Of a DNA stretch of 64,000 nt, positions 38,636 to 49,905 are shown piece by piece (within the stretch, counting starts at the first letter, position 1; the number at the start of each line of letters is the position of its first letter). The notes under the pieces were generated by a model. That model did no database searches, had not been told where the DNA came from, and saw only the letters and a list, made by a program, of their open reading frames with translations. Origin of the DNA: Desulfovibrionaceae bacterium (GTDB taxonomy: Bacteria; Desulfobacterota; Desulfovibrionia; Desulfovibrionales; Desulfovibrionaceae); assembly GCA_029011315.1 (NCBI GenBank), contig JAQXLA010000005.1, positions 123,345 through 187,344 on the forward strand, written 5' to 3'. The position numbers were made by a program, and so were the translations under genes.

Positions 38636-40513
38636 ATGAAGCGTTTTTTTCTTATATGGCTTTGGATGATACTGTCCAGTGTCTTTGGTGGCTGCGAAGC
38701 TTATGCGGAAACTTCTGTCTCCCCGAATAAAAAAGTTTCAGAACTGCGTTATGCCGTTCGATTTTCCGGACAGGATCTGCTGACCGATATTTTGACAAGC
38801 AATAGCCAGCTGCTGTGGATGAGCAACACGATTCCGGACAGCAGAGTCGCTCTTGAGCGCAGAGCCTTGCAGGATAAGAAGACAGCTGAAAGAATCTTAC
38901 GATCAAAGGGCTATTACGACGGGACAGTTTCCTGTGATATTAACTGGCAGGCTATGCCGGTGGATATTCATCTCTCCCTTTCAGAGGGGCAGCAGTATGT
39001 TATCGGCAAAACGTTGGTGCTGTGCGGAGATGGCAATCAGTCTGGTGACATTTCGCAAAAAATGATGGCGGATCGCCTGCAGGATGCGGAAAAAATGCAT
39101 CTTGTTCCAATCCCCTGCACTCTTGATCCTTTCGGTGCCAGGAAAGGTGACCCTGCAGAAGCTGAGCGATTGCTGAATGCTTCTGTCAATCTGGAGGAAA
39201 CCCTGAAGCAATCCGGGTATCCGTTCGCTGCAGTTAAGTCTGAGAAGTATCGTCTTTACAGAAGTTCTAAAACGGTTGGAGCAACCTTATATGTCGATAC
39301 AGGGCCTCTTTTAAGAATGGGATCCGTAAGAGTCCGCGGAGAACAAAAATCATCTGAAGTTAGCGAAACATATCTGAATCATCTTATTGCATGGCATTAT
39401 GGGCAGTACTGGGATGAGAACAGAATTCATGCCTATCAGACAGAACTGATGCAGACAGGGTTGTTCAGTTCAATTCATACGGAAGCGCAGAAAGATGCTG
39501 CCGTTAAAGATGGAGATATCGTCCCCGTTCTGCTGACAGTTCGCGATGCTCCGTTTCAATCCATTGGAGGAGGCATGTCTTTTTCCACTGATAATGGGCT
39601 TGGCATCAACGGCAAGTGGGAACATCGCAATCTTTTCGGAAGTGGCGAAACATTTCGGATTTCTGCCCCGATTATGGAAAAAAAACAGGCTTTAATTACC
39701 AGTTTTCGCAAGCCGGCTTTTTTACGCAGGGATCAGACGTTTACTGCTGAGGCTGAAACGTTCAATGAAAGCTACGCTGCCTATAGCCAGAGCGCGGCAT
39801 ACGCTGTAGCCGGAATAGAGCGCCGTCTTCATGGAGACTGGAAAGGATGGGCCATAAGCGGTCGCATTTCCGCCGAAGGCGGACGTATAGATGATGGCAT
39901 TGTCAGGGAAAATTACGCACTTCTTGGCCTGCCTCTGGAGCTTCGTTATGATTCCACGGATAGTTTGCTGAATCCGTCCAAGGGAATGAGGACTGTTTTT
40001 TCTGTCACTCCATATACAGGACGCTACCGGAAAGCACTGACATTTGCCCGTATGAGAGCTGACATCAGTGGGTATTTCCCTGTTTTTGAAAATCTTACTG
40101 CGGCGGCAAAAATAAGCTTTGGAAGTCTGACAGAAGATAATGCCTATAATATTCCTGCTTCATTTCGTTTTTATTCCGGAGGAGGAAGTTCCGTGAGAGG
40201 ATACAAATATCAGGGAATCGGTCCAAGAGACAACAATGGCGATCCTGCCGGGGGTCTTTCTCTGACGGAAGTCAATTGTGAGCTGCGATATCGAATTTCG
40301 GAATCTCTGAGTCTTGTCCCGTTTATTGACGGTGGCATGGTGTATGAGGATTCAGTCCCGAAGTTCGGCAAAGATCTTCTTTGGGGTGCCGGAATGGGAA
40401 TCCGTTATCATACTCCCATTGGTCCGGTCCGCATGGATGTTGCCGTACCGCTTCAGGATCATCGTCATCATAAGGCCGTACAGCTGTATTTCAGCATAGG
40501 TCAGGCTTTTTGA
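38636..40513 (+). CDS. tamA: TamA-like BamA/Omp85 outer membrane protein
   Basis: POTRA-like N-terminus and C-terminal barrel (GGGSSVRGYKYQGIGPRD, GPVRMDVAVPLQ, terminal F); adjacent to tamB. Confidence 0.9.
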   Translation: MKRFFLIWLWMILSSVFGGCEAYAETSVSPNKKVSELRYAVRFSGQDLLTDILTSNSQLLWMSNTIPDSRVALERRALQDKKTAERILRSKGYYDGTVSCDINWQAMPVDIHLSLSEGQQYVIGKTLVLCGDGNQSGDISQKMMADRLQDAEKMHLVPIPCTLDPFGARKGDPAEAERLLNASVNLEETLKQSGYPFAAVKSEKYRLYRSSKTVGATLYVDTGPLLRMGSVRVRGEQKSSEVSETYLNHLIAWHYGQYWDENRIHAYQTELMQTGLFSSIHTEAQKDAAVKDGDIVPVLLTVRDAPFQSIGGGMSFSTDNGLGINGKWEHRNLFGSGETFRISAPIMEKKQALITSFRKPAFLRRDQTFTAEAETFNESYAAYSQSAAYAVAGIERRLHGDWKGWAISGRISAEGGRIDDGIVRENYALLGLPLELRYDSTDSLLNPSKGMRTVFSVTPYTGRYRKALTFARMRADISGYFPVFENLTAAAKISFGSLTEDNAYNIPASFRFYSGGGSSVRGYKYQGIGPRDNNGDPAGGLSLTEVNCELRYRISESLSLVPFIDGGMVYEDSVPKFGKDLLWGAGMGIRYHTPIGPVRMDVAVPLQDHRHHKAVQLYFSIGQAF

Positions 40514-40544
40514 TGACAATCTGTCCTGCGAAGGAGCTCAACAT

Positions 40545-43500
40545 ATGAAAAGACGCATTTTTCAAAGTATGCGTATTTTGGGATTGTCCTGTGCAGGACT
40601 CTTAGCTGCCGTCCTGTTGGCTCTTGCCGCCGGATTGATTTTTTTACGGACAACTGCCGGAGAGCAGTGTGCCGTCTCGTTGGCCTCCAAAACTCTGGAG
40701 GCATTCGGCATTCATATGGAAATACAGGAGTTTTCTGGGCCGCTTCCACTGGAATGCCGGATACGGAATATCAGGCTGAGTGATAGCCGAGGCCAATGGT
40801 TTCGCGCCGACAGTGCCGCAGTCAAAGTAAGGTTTATACCTCTGCTTTGCGGCCGTACGGAAATTGACTTTATCCGCATTAAGAATGCTGTTTTGTCCAG
40901 ATATCCTGTTCTGGTAGCGCAAAAAAACGATGGGAAAAATACCGAAAAACAGGATCAGCCGGGATCCTTGCAGGATATAGCAGAGCTTCTTGCGGATATT
41001 TTTCCATGCATAACACTGGACGGAGTAGCTGTTGAAAATATTATGCTGGATTCTGCAGTATCCGGAGCTCCTTTAACTTTATCTCTTTGCGGAAAGGGAG
41101 AGATGAGCAATTGGATTGGCGAATTGAATGCTGTTGCCCAAATGGGGGAAAGCACTCTTTCCGTCAATGGTCCATTGCGCATTGGCCTGTGGAGTTTGGC
41201 TGCTCCGTCGGAGGCTGAAGATCGTTATCTGAAGGGCATTGCTTTCCGGAATGATTGGAACATTGTTTTTCAGCAGAGAGCGCTTTCTGAAAGAATCCAT
41301 TTGAAGTCCTTGGGAGCACTGCGAGGAGAAAAGGCCACTTTGGTTTCCCTAGATGCCTCTTCAGGAGAAAGCCATGCTTTCGGCCGTGATATCGGCTTTG
41401 TTGGGGATCAACTTCAGGGAATTCTCTCTGTTCGTATCCATGCATCTTCTCTTTCAGATATTGTCGGGCCTCTGCTGGATATTCCTGTCTTGCCTTTTCT
41501 CGGCGTATCGGGGCGATTTGAACTGTCCGGTACTCTGAAAAAACCTCAAGTTCGGTTTCGAACTGATATCAGGGGCCTGTTTTCCGATGCTTCTGCCAAG
41601 GGGATGAACGTCAGTGCCGAAGGCGGTATGCTTCTTGATATTTCAGAACATGTGGCAGGGCGTTTGTCTGGAACAATTGCTGTCGAGCCTGGACACGGCA
41701 CAGGAGAACAAACCGTTTTTTCCGTTCAGGCGGAAGCCTGGCAGCATGGCAACGACGTGATGCTCAAGGCGTTTAATTTGGATTCAGAAGTGTTGCGCTG
41801 CAGTGGACAGGGGCAATATGGGACGATCCTCGGCGGAAGCTTCTCTATCAATCTTCCATCTTTGGAAAAAATTGCCAATCTTCCAGCGATTCAGGCTCTT
41901 CCTCAGCATTTTCCTTTGCGTCATATAGCAGGATCCGTATCCTTGAAGGCAGAAGCGAATCAGCTTTCCAGGGAGGAATATCTTAAGGGATCCGTTGTCT
42001 TGCAGACATCTGGCATGACATGGGGGGATGATGCCATCGATCGCCTGCTCGGCTCTCATATGGAAGCGAAAGTTGCATTGCTTGCCGATGTTGCTGGAAA
42101 ATCTTTTTTTTCCGTGGAAAAACTTCTGATTGATATGCAAGGCGGCGTGGGTTTGAAAGCGGATGGCAGGGGAAAGATCGTGTTCGCAAGAGACGGTTCT
42201 CCTCTTTTAGATGCCTGCAAAATCACGGCGGCAGTGGATTCTTTGGACGGACTGGGGATCGGTATTCTTGGAAAGATGTCTCTTGCAGCTGAGGCGGAAG
42301 GCGCACTGTCTTCTCCCAGATTTTCGTTTCATTGCGGCAGTCCGCTGATATCCTGGGAAAATGATTACGGACGCGTTCGTCTGCATGCATTTGCGCTGGA
42401 TGCTTCGGGCACGGGGCAGCAAGGCAGCGGAAGCGGTCAGGCTGAGTTGTCTGTACGGCATTTGGAGCATATTCTGTCTGCTGGACGTCGTTCACAGAAA
42501 AATTCCGTTTCCGCATCAGCTGATTGGCATTTTTCTCCTCAAAGCCTGTCTTTGAATCGGATTGTTGTGAAATTTCCTGGACTGGTCATAACAGGAAAAG
42601 ATATTGTCGCTTCATCCGATTTTCTTTCCTGTTCTGGAAGGGCTGAAGTTGATATCCAGGATTGGACAGCCTTGTCTGCCGTAAGCGGAGCAGATCTGAG
42701 TGGCAAACCTGCAAAGGCAGAGATTATCCTCAGTAATAAACAAGGGCAAAATGCTGAAATTCGATGGACGCTTTCTGATTTACAGGCTTTTGGCGTAAAG
42801 GTGACAGGGCAGAGCGGTCAGATTGCTTTTCATGATATGTTCGGCAAGGGGGAACTCCAGGCCTTTGTGAATCTTGGGTCCTTATTTTTTCATGATTTTG
42901 GCTGGAACACTGGCAAGATAGCGGTAAGGGGATCCTCTGGAGACTTCGAACTATCCGTATTGACAGAAGGGACATCTCATGCGGAGGCGCGATGCACAAT
43001 GGATGTCCGCAACCAGACGGTGCAGGTTGATCATCTGCAGGCAGATACGCTTGTTCCGGGGAAAAAGAATGTTCGTGTTGGTTTCCGTGCGGATCAGCCT
43101 TTTAGATTTGGATTCGGACAGATTCCCTTTGCTGACAAAGCATCGTTTTCTCTCCTTCGCGGAGGAAAAATACAGGCGGATGGCTCTCTGAATGCGCAGT
43201 CCGGGCTGATTGTTCTGATTCAGGATTTCCCTTTGGAAACCATAAGGCTTGTTTCCGGATTGGAATCTGTTCCGAATGGTGGGCTTCATGCAGAAATAAA
43301 TGTGAAGGGTTCAGCAGCACGACCCGACGGGCATTTTCGCATAGCTTTTTCAGACGTGCATTATGCTGATAGCAACATGGAGCCGGTCAGTCTGAAAATT
43401 CAGGGCAAAATCGTTTCTTCTGTTCATGCTCCATATCTGTCTGCTGAAGTGGAATCTTCCGGATTTGGGGACAAGCCCGCACGGGGCTTCTGTAATATTC

Positions 43501-44876
43501 CTTTGTATATCGGAGGCTCTTTCCCTGAACCTGATATGAAGAAAACTGTGCGCGGACAATTTAGCTGGAATGGACATCTTGATTCCTTCTGGCAGTTTTT
43601 GCCTCTTCCGGACAGCAGACTGGATGGGAAGGGGAGTATCAGTATTGTACTGAACGGTACGCTGGACAGGCCGAAGATCCGGGCTCAGGTAAAGATTTCT
43701 GATGCCGATTACAGGGAATTGATTCAGGGCATTGAAATTATGGATATTGACGCGGATATCTCCTTTGATTCTGAGGGAAAGTCTTCAATAGTCTGTAGCG
43801 CGGGCGATGGCAAGGGAGGACGTCTTTTGCTGTCCGGGAGCATAGGAGGAGCGGATCAGGATTTTCCTCTCAATATTTCCGGAAAAATTCATTCTCTGGC
43901 TCCATTGCACAGAAATGATGTCGATGTGATGTTCTCCGGTGATCTTGCCCTGTCAGGCAAAGCGAAAAATCCGCATATTCGTGTGAATCTGAATCTTGAT
44001 AGAGGATCTTACGATATTCAGCCTTTATTTGGAACATCAATACCGGAATTGGAATTTGTGCAGGAAGATCAGCATGCTTTAGATAAAGAACCGTTAGGTC
44101 CAGAATTTGATATCCATATCAGCATCCCTCGTTTTTTTGCACGAGGTGCAGGATTGGCCAGCGAATGGAAGGGTGACATTCAAATCCTTGGCAAGGCGAA
44201 AGATCCGCAAATTCTTGGCAAGGTTAATTCTGTGAAAGGTGATCTGGATCTGCTTGGACGCAGCTTCAATTTTCGCAAGGGAGAAATTGTTTTTACAGGC
44301 AGCGCAGATCCAATTCTGAACATGTCCGTTGATTTTGCGTCCTCTCATATCACAGCTGAGGCCTTGATTGGCGGGCGCTCATCGAAGCCTGAGATCTTGC
44401 TGCGCAGTATTCCTCCTTTGCCGCGAGACGAGATTGTTTCTCAAATTTTGTTCAACCGCAGCAGTGCCGAACTTGGTCGCACAGAGGCTCTTCAGCTGGC
44501 AACAAGCGTTGCAAATCTCGCAACTATGGGCATTGGAGGACGCAAGGGCGTTATTGGGGAAACGCGTGATGCTTTGGGGTTGGATGTCCTTCGGATGGGA
44601 TCCGGTTCGACTGGATCCGCAGACGAAGGGAGACTGGCTTCTTCCGGTGCCGGCGCGATCAGCCGCTCTAAGGGGCAGCCGCATGAAGACGACGCTCCGA
44701 CTCTGGAAGCGGGAAAATATATTACAAAGGATATTTATATCGGCTTGGAACAGGGGATGACGGGAGAAGACTCCGGAGTACGGATAGAAATCGAAGTCAT
44801 GCCTCGTCTCAATGTAACGGGAAAGACATCAATGAAGGGATCAGAAGTCGGTGTCAGTTGGAAGAAAGACTATTGA
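40545..44876 (+). CDS. tamB: translocation and assembly module protein TamB
   Basis: 1443 aa, N-terminal TM, long beta repeats, C-terminal DUF490 region (GRSFNFRKGEIVFTGSADPILN...LPRDEIVSQILFNRSSAELG). Confidence 0.93.
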   Translation: MKRRIFQSMRILGLSCAGLLAAVLLALAAGLIFLRTTAGEQCAVSLASKTLEAFGIHMEIQEFSGPLPLECRIRNIRLSDSRGQWFRADSAAVKVRFIPLLCGRTEIDFIRIKNAVLSRYPVLVAQKNDGKNTEKQDQPGSLQDIAELLADIFPCITLDGVAVENIMLDSAVSGAPLTLSLCGKGEMSNWIGELNAVAQMGESTLSVNGPLRIGLWSLAAPSEAEDRYLKGIAFRNDWNIVFQQRALSERIHLKSLGALRGEKATLVSLDASSGESHAFGRDIGFVGDQLQGILSVRIHASSLSDIVGPLLDIPVLPFLGVSGRFELSGTLKKPQVRFRTDIRGLFSDASAKGMNVSAEGGMLLDISEHVAGRLSGTIAVEPGHGTGEQTVFSVQAEAWQHGNDVMLKAFNLDSEVLRCSGQGQYGTILGGSFSINLPSLEKIANLPAIQALPQHFPLRHIAGSVSLKAEANQLSREEYLKGSVVLQTSGMTWGDDAIDRLLGSHMEAKVALLADVAGKSFFSVEKLLIDMQGGVGLKADGRGKIVFARDGSPLLDACKITAAVDSLDGLGIGILGKMSLAAEAEGALSSPRFSFHCGSPLISWENDYGRVRLHAFALDASGTGQQGSGSGQAELSVRHLEHILSAGRRSQKNSVSASADWHFSPQSLSLNRIVVKFPGLVITGKDIVASSDFLSCSGRAEVDIQDWTALSAVSGADLSGKPAKAEIILSNKQGQNAEIRWTLSDLQAFGVKVTGQSGQIAFHDMFGKGELQAFVNLGSLFFHDFGWNTGKIAVRGSSGDFELSVLTEGTSHAEARCTMDVRNQTVQVDHLQADTLVPGKKNVRVGFRADQPFRFGFGQIPFADKASFSLLRGGKIQADGSLNAQSGLIVLIQDFPLETIRLVSGLESVPNGGLHAEINVKGSAARPDGHFRIAFSDVHYADSNMEPVSLKIQGKIVSSVHAPYLSAEVESSGFGDKPARGFCNIPLYIGGSFPEPDMKKTVRGQFSWNGHLDSFWQFLPLPDSRLDGKGSISIVLNGTLDRPKIRAQVKISDADYRELIQGIEIMDIDADISFDSEGKSSIVCSAGDGKGGRLLLSGSIGGADQDFPLNISGKIHSLAPLHRNDVDVMFSGDLALSGKAKNPHIRVNLNLDRGSYDIQPLFGTSIPELEFVQEDQHALDKEPLGPEFDIHISIPRFFARGAGLASEWKGDIQILGKAKDPQILGKVNSVKGDLDLLGRSFNFRKGEIVFTGSADPILNMSVDFASSHITAEALIGGRSSKPEILLRSIPPLPRDEIVSQILFNRSSAELGRTEALQLATSVANLATMGIGGRKGVIGETRDALGLDVLRMGSGSTGSADEGRLASSGAGAISRSKGQPHEDDAPTLEAGKYITKDIYIGLEQGMTGEDSGVRIEIEVMPRLNVTGKTSMKGSEVGVSWKKDY

Positions 44877-45928
44877 GGTTTTGAAGGGGATGACAGTGCT
44901 GTTTCCAAAAGCTGTTTCTTTCGCTTTCTGGCAGCTTCCCTCAGGTCTTCTTCCGCGCCTTCCGAGGCTTCAATAATTTCCCGTCCAACCAAAGCGCCCA
45001 AAACATCTCCGATTGAAACAACGCCTGACAATCCTCCGTATTCATCTATAACCGTAAATAGATGCTGACGTGTTTCCAGAAACTCTATAAGGAGCCTATC
45101 TAGAGTGAGGTTTTCCAGTACAAAATGTACGGGCGTCATAAGGGAAATCAATGGAGTTGTTCCCTCACCATCTGCAACGCAGCGAACGATATCTTTCCGT
45201 TGCACAATACCAACGATATCTTCATTGTTTTTATCATACAGGGGAATACGGCTGTATCGCCATATGCCAGGCAGGGCATATGCTTGATCGGCTGTCCATA
45301 AAACGGGGAGGGAAAAAAGCAGTGTTCTGTGGGTCATGATGTCATGGACATGTTTTTGATCCATGGAAAGAACGTTGAGGATGGTATGCTCTTCATAGGC
45401 ATGAATTTGTCCTGTTTTCAGTGAAAGCCGTGTCACAGCCCGAATATCTTCTTCCGTTGCCACGGGGATTCTTTTTCTGGGCATGAGGAGTCTGGTCAGC
45501 AGTCCAGATACCCAAATAAACGGGGAAAAAAGGATTACAAGCAGACGTACAGATTTGGCAAAGGCCGAGGCGACGGAAACGCAGTGAACGACCCCCAGCG
45601 TTTTGGGAATAATTTCTCCAAAAACAAGGATCATCAAGGTCAGTCCGCCTGCGTACAGTACGGTTCCATCCTGACCGAAATGCGCAGATGCCAGTGCTCC
45701 GGCTACCGAAGCTCCGGCTGTATTGGCAAAAGTGTTGAGTGTCAGAACAGCGGTGATTGGCCGTTCAATATGGGTGCGGATTTGATAAAGGATTTCTCCT
45801 TTGACAGGAGATTTTTTGCGCAGATTTTCAATCTGAGGCCAGGATACGGAATAAAGAGCCGATTCCGTTAAAGAGCATAGTGCGGATACGCCTACAACAA
45901 AAATTGTCGTAAAAATAAGCAGAAACAT
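44870..45928 (-). CDS. CNNM/CorC-type hemolysin-family transporter with CBS domains
   Basis: DUF21 TM domain (SALCSLTESALYSVSWPQIENLR, FGEIIPKTLGV) and CBS pair. Start at MFLLIFTT preferred; the ORF extends to 46096. Confidence 0.87.
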   Translation of the reverse strand: MFLLIFTTIFVVGVSALCSLTESALYSVSWPQIENLRKKSPVKGEILYQIRTHIERPITAVLTLNTFANTAGASVAGALASAHFGQDGTVLYAGGLTLMILVFGEIIPKTLGVVHCVSVASAFAKSVRLLVILFSPFIWVSGLLTRLLMPRKRIPVATEEDIRAVTRLSLKTGQIHAYEEHTILNVLSMDQKHVHDIMTHRTLLFSLPVLWTADQAYALPGIWRYSRIPLYDKNNEDIVGIVQRKDIVRCVADGEGTTPLISLMTPVHFVLENLTLDRLLIEFLETRQHLFTVIDEYGGLSGVVSIGDVLGALVGREIIEASEGAEEDLREAARKRKKQLLETALSSPSKPQ

Positions 45929-46008
45929 GAGATTTCCTGGAATCTTGAGGAAATAATGATGAATTAACACTACTATAGCGCCTGAAAAAAGACAATAGGA
46001 CAAAGCCC

Positions 46009-46037
46009 TTGACTCTTTTTTATAAAAAGGATAAACA
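46009..46037 (+). promoter_or_regulatory. candidate promoter for the S10 block
   Basis: TTGACT, 17-bp spacer, TAAACA; nearest reasonable plus-strand promoter before rpsJ. Confidence 0.35.
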
Positions 46038-46300
46038 TAATCGTTCATTTTATTTATGGACAACCCTGTGCGGCAGGGAAGGATGACAGTAGTCATCCTG
46101 CTATGCTGGCCGATATCGCGGTCAGCTTTGACATTTTGCAGGCGTCGCTGACTGCCAAAAGGAATGTCAGAAGCCGTTCCAATCCGAGAGAAACCGGTAG
46201 GTTTGTGGATTGTAAAGGTCTTTTGTAAGGGTAAAAACCCGGTTAGCAGACCCCTGCGGGACTACCTGTCTTTGCTGGATGTAATATCCGGTACAGTCGG

Positions 46301-46354
46301 GCCGACGAGCAAGGGGATATATTTTTCGGATATGTAGCGTCGGTTCGATTTTTT
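46301..46354 (+). promoter_or_regulatory. attenuator-like hairpin with T-run in the S10 leader
   Basis: GCCGACG (46301-46307) pairs with CGTCGGT (46338-46344), then TCGATTTTTT. Confidence 0.45.
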
Positions 46355-46534
46355 ATCTTCGACTGCCTTTCCGTAAAAATATTAATCTCTCCCGAAAAAG
46401 GGATCGTCTACCTGTCTGGTTTTTGCCGGGAATATCCGGAAACTTTTTCCGGAGCCGACCTCGGGTTGGTTGTTTGTGGATGTCTTCTTTGAAGTTTCGG
46501 AAGACAAGAGTTGCCAGATAACGGAGTAGACGCA

Positions 46535-46852
46535 ATGACAACAGTGAGCAGTGATCGCATCCGCATCAAGCTCAAGGCTTACGATTACCGCATTCTTGAC
46601 AAGGCTGTAGCGGAAATCGTTGATACGGCTCGTACTACGGGCGCTGGCGTGGCGGGGCCGATTCCTCTGCCGACCAATATTCATAAATTTACCGTTCAAC
46701 GCTCTGTTCATGTTGACAAGAAGTCTCGTGAACAGTTTGAGATGCGCGTCCATAAGCGGCTTATGGATATTTTGGACCCTACGCAGCAGACCGTGGATGC
46801 CCTCGGCAAACTCAGCCTGCCTGCCGGTGTGGATGTGGAAATCAAGCTTTAG
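46535..46852 (+). CDS. rpsJ: 30S ribosomal protein S10
   Basis: [40 protein letters not shown]. Confidence 0.97.
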   Translation: MTTVSSDRIRIKLKAYDYRILDKAVAEIVDTARTTGAGVAGPIPLPTNIHKFTVQRSVHVDKKSREQFEMRVHKRLMDILDPTQQTVDALGKLSLPAGVDVEIKL

Positions 46853-46862
46853 CGAGGAAATC

Positions 46863-47492
46863 ATGGCTGAGAAAGTAGGAATTCTGGGTCGTAAGCTTGG
46901 TATGACCCGCATCTTCGCCGGAGATGGCTCCGCAGTCGCCGTAACGGTCATTCAGGCCGGACCCTGCGCTGTGACGCAGATTAAAACCGCTGAAAAGGAC
47001 GGTTATCACGCGTTGCAGATTGCCTTTGATGGCGTAAAGGAAAAAAACGTGAATCGGCCCATGAAAGGCCATTTCGCAAAGGCCGGCGTTCAGCCGTGCC
47101 GCACGTTGCGTGAAATTCGCCTGGATGAGCCTGCGACTGCTGAAGTCGGTCAGGAATTGAAAGCGGATTTGTTTGCCGCGGGAGATGTGGTTAAAGTCAC
47201 GGGTACAAGTATCGGTAAGGGCTATCAGGGCGTGATGCGTCGTTGGAACTTCGGAGGCTTCCGCGATACCCACGGTTGCGAAAAGGTGCATCGTTCGGGT
47301 GGTTCCATCGGCAATAACACATTCCCCGGCCATGTATTCAAGGGCAAGAAAATGGCAGGACATTGGGGTGACGAACGGGTAACCGTGCAGCATCTTATTG
47401 TCGTTGATGTCCGTCCTGAAGATAATGTAATTCTTGTCCGCGGTTCTGTGCCTGGTCCGAAAAACGGACTGGTGATTGTGCGCAAGCAGTAG
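46863..47492 (+). CDS. rplC: 50S ribosomal protein L3
   Basis: [41 protein letters not shown]. Confidence 0.97.
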   Translation: MAEKVGILGRKLGMTRIFAGDGSAVAVTVIQAGPCAVTQIKTAEKDGYHALQIAFDGVKEKNVNRPMKGHFAKAGVQPCRTLREIRLDEPATAEVGQELKADLFAAGDVVKVTGTSIGKGYQGVMRRWNFGGFRDTHGCEKVHRSGGSIGNNTFPGHVFKGKKMAGHWGDERVTVQHLIVVDVRPEDNVILVRGSVPGPKNGLVIVRKQ

Positions 47493-47504
47493 GAGTAGAG
47501 AGCA

Positions 47505-48125
47505 ATGGCTGTCGTGAAAGTATACGATCAGAACAAAACCGAACAGGGCGAATGCACCCTTGCCCCGGAAGTGTTCGAAGTCGCGGTGAAGCCGGAGATC
47601 CTTCACCTTGTAGTGCGTGCGCAGCTGGCCGCAAAACGTGCCGGAACGCATAATGCGAAGACGCGTGCTCAGGTGTCCGGCGGCGGAAATAAGCCCTGGC
47701 GTCAGAAGGGGACGGGTCATGCCCGCTCCGGTTCCAACCGCTCCCCTGTGTGGCGCGGCGGTGCGATTGTTTTTGGACCCCAGCCTCGCAGTTACGATTT
47801 TAAAGTCAATAAGAAGATCAGAAGCTTGGCTATGCGCATGGCGCTGTCTTCCCGCTTGGCGAGCGATAATCTGATCGTTGTGAAGAATATCGATCTCGCA
47901 GAACCGAAGACGAAGCTGTTTGCTGAAGTTGCGGGCAAGCTCGGCCTCGGCAAGGCTCTGATCGTTGCTCCGGAAGAAAGCCGTAATTTGGCTCTTTCTT
48001 CTCGTAATGTCCCCGGCATTACGCTGACTACACCTGATCAGCTCAGCGTATATGAAATTCTCAAGCACAAGCAGCTTGTGCTTCTGGAAGGTGCCGTGGA
48101 ACCCGTGGAAACGCGGCTTAAGTAA
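47505..48125 (+). CDS. rplD: 50S ribosomal protein L4
   Basis: GTHNAKTRAQVSGGGNKPWRQKGTGHARSGSNRSPVWRGGAIVFGP. Confidence 0.97.
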   Translation: MAVVKVYDQNKTEQGECTLAPEVFEVAVKPEILHLVVRAQLAAKRAGTHNAKTRAQVSGGGNKPWRQKGTGHARSGSNRSPVWRGGAIVFGPQPRSYDFKVNKKIRSLAMRMALSSRLASDNLIVVKNIDLAEPKTKLFAEVAGKLGLGKALIVAPEESRNLALSSRNVPGITLTTPDQLSVYEILKHKQLVLLEGAVEPVETRLK

Positions 48126-48136
48126 TGAGGTTGACC

Positions 48137-48421
48137 ATGGATTATACGCAGATTCTCTTGCGGCCCGTGATTACCGAAAAGGCGACGATGAAGCGTGAAG
48201 AAAACAAGTTCGCCTTTCTGGTGCATCCCGATGCCAACAAGATTGAAATCAAAAAAGCGGTCGAGGCTGCTTTTAAAGTCACGGTAACGGGCGTGAACGT
48301 GGTCAACAAGAAGCCCTCCGTGCGGGTGAGAAACCGCAGGGTGAGCCACGTGTCCGGATGGCGTAAGGCTTATGTCACCGTTGCCGCCGGTCAAAAGATA
48401 GAGTTTTTTGAGGGAGTCTAG
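48137..48421 (+). CDS. rplW: 50S ribosomal protein L23
   Basis: [41 protein letters not shown]. Confidence 0.96.
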   Translation: MDYTQILLRPVITEKATMKREENKFAFLVHPDANKIEIKKAVEAAFKVTVTGVNVVNKKPSVRVRNRRVSHVSGWRKAYVTVAAGQKIEFFEGV

Positions 48422-48423
48422 TC

Positions 48424-49254
48424 ATGGGTGTGCGTAAGCTCAAACCTACCTCTCCCGGACGTCGTTTTCAGACTGTCTCGGATTTTGAGGAAGTGACCCG
48501 TTCGTCTTCCGAACGGTCTTTGACTGTTGGACTGGCGAAGAAGGCCGGTCGCAATAATCTCGGTCGTGTGACGAGTCGCCGTCGTGGAGGCGGTGTAAAG
48601 CGTCTGTACCGAATCATTGATTTTAAGCGCAGCAAACTGGATATTCCGGCTACGGTCGCCCACATTGAATACGATCCGAACCGTACAGCTCGCATCGCTC
48701 TGCTGCATTATGCAGACGGTGAAAAACGGTATATTCTTGCTCCTCTCGGCATTCGTCAGGGTGATACCGTTCTCGCCGGCGACAAAGCTGACATCAAACC
48801 CGGCAATGCGCTGCCTCTGGGTCGCATTCCTGTAGGTACGACGCTGCACAATGTTGAGCTTCATCCCGGTTGCGGCGGCCAGTTCTGCCGGTCTGCTGGA
48901 ACATACGCTCAGCTTGTGGCCAAGGAAGGAAAATACGCCCTTCTGCGTATGCCTTCCGGCGAAGTGCGTAAAGTTCTTGCCACTTGTCTTGCAACTGTGG
49001 GACAGGTTGGCAATATTCAGCATGAGAATATTTCTCTGGGTAAGGCCGGTCGTAATCGGTGGCTCGGTCGTCGTCCCAAAGTCCGCGGTGTCGCTATGAA
49101 CCCTGTCGACCATCCTTTGGGCGGCGGTGAAGGCAGAAGCTCTGGCGGACGTCATCCCGTTTCGCCGTGGGGCATGCCCGCCAAGGGATACAAGACCCGC
49201 GACAGGAAGAAGCCTTCGACTCGGCTGATTGTTAAACGCCGCGGTCAGAAGTAG
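48424..49254 (+). CDS. rplB: 50S ribosomal protein L2
   Basis: [54 protein letters not shown]. Confidence 0.98.
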   Translation: MGVRKLKPTSPGRRFQTVSDFEEVTRSSSERSLTVGLAKKAGRNNLGRVTSRRRGGGVKRLYRIIDFKRSKLDIPATVAHIEYDPNRTARIALLHYADGEKRYILAPLGIRQGDTVLAGDKADIKPGNALPLGRIPVGTTLHNVELHPGCGGQFCRSAGTYAQLVAKEGKYALLRMPSGEVRKVLATCLATVGQVGNIQHENISLGKAGRNRWLGRRPKVRGVAMNPVDHPLGGGEGRSSGGRHPVSPWGMPAKGYKTRDRKKPSTRLIVKRRGQK

Positions 49255-49265
49255 GAGCAGCAGTT

Positions 49266-49553
49266 ATGCCCAGATCACTGAAGAAAGGTCCCTTTGTGGA
49301 TGACCATCTCATGAAGAAAACGGAAGCGGCTGTGGCCAGCAATGATCACCGTGTGGTGAAGACTTGGTCCCGTCGTTCCACCGTTCTGCCCGAAATGGTC
49401 GGTCTGACTTTTGCCGTCCACAATGGTAAGAAATTCCTGCCCGTTTTCGTAACAGAAAACATGGTGGGGCATAAGCTTGGTGAATTTGCGCCGACGCGTA
49501 CCTTCCATGGTCACGCTGCCGACAAGAAAACTAAAGCTGTCACGAAGAAGTAA
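49266..49553 (+). CDS. rpsS: 30S ribosomal protein S19
   Basis: [35 protein letters not shown]. Confidence 0.97.
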   Translation: MPRSLKKGPFVDDHLMKKTEAAVASNDHRVVKTWSRRSTVLPEMVGLTFAVHNGKKFLPVFVTENMVGHKLGEFAPTRTFHGHAADKKTKAVTKK

Positions 49554-49565
49554 TACGGGGACGTC

Positions 49566-49904
49566 ATGGAATCGAAAGCTAGTGCCAAATTCATGCACGT
49601 ATCGCCGCGCAAGACGAGACTTGTGGCCAGCAATGTCAAGGGTCTGCCCGTTGAAGCGGCCATGAACCTTCTGCGTTTTACGCCGAATAAGGCGGCCGGC
49701 ATTCTGCTTGGTGTCGTGCGTTCCGCTGTCGCAAATGCGGAACATAACGGAAAAATGGATGTCGATACGCTTGTCGTGCGCGAAATTCTCGTAAACGACG
49801 GTCCCGTTTGGAAGCGTTTTATGCCTCGTGCTCAGGGCCGGGCTACCAATATTCGCAAACGGACAAGCCACATTACCGTGATACTTGCAGAAGGACAGGA
49901 ATAA
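49566..49904 (+). CDS. rplV: 50S ribosomal protein L22
   Basis: [46 protein letters not shown]. Confidence 0.97.
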   Translation: MESKASAKFMHVSPRKTRLVASNVKGLPVEAAMNLLRFTPNKAAGILLGVVRSAVANAEHNGKMDVDTLVVREILVNDGPVWKRFMPRAQGRATNIRKRTSHITVILAEGQE

Positions 49905-49905
49905 T

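Noticed and set aside
45929-46096. N-terminal extension of the CNNM/CorC ORF
   Set aside because: Family proteins begin at the first TM helix, and the extension overlaps promoter-like sequence for the S10 block.
46842-48068. 408-aa minus-strand ORF
   Set aside because: Antisense to rplC and rplD; shadow ORF.
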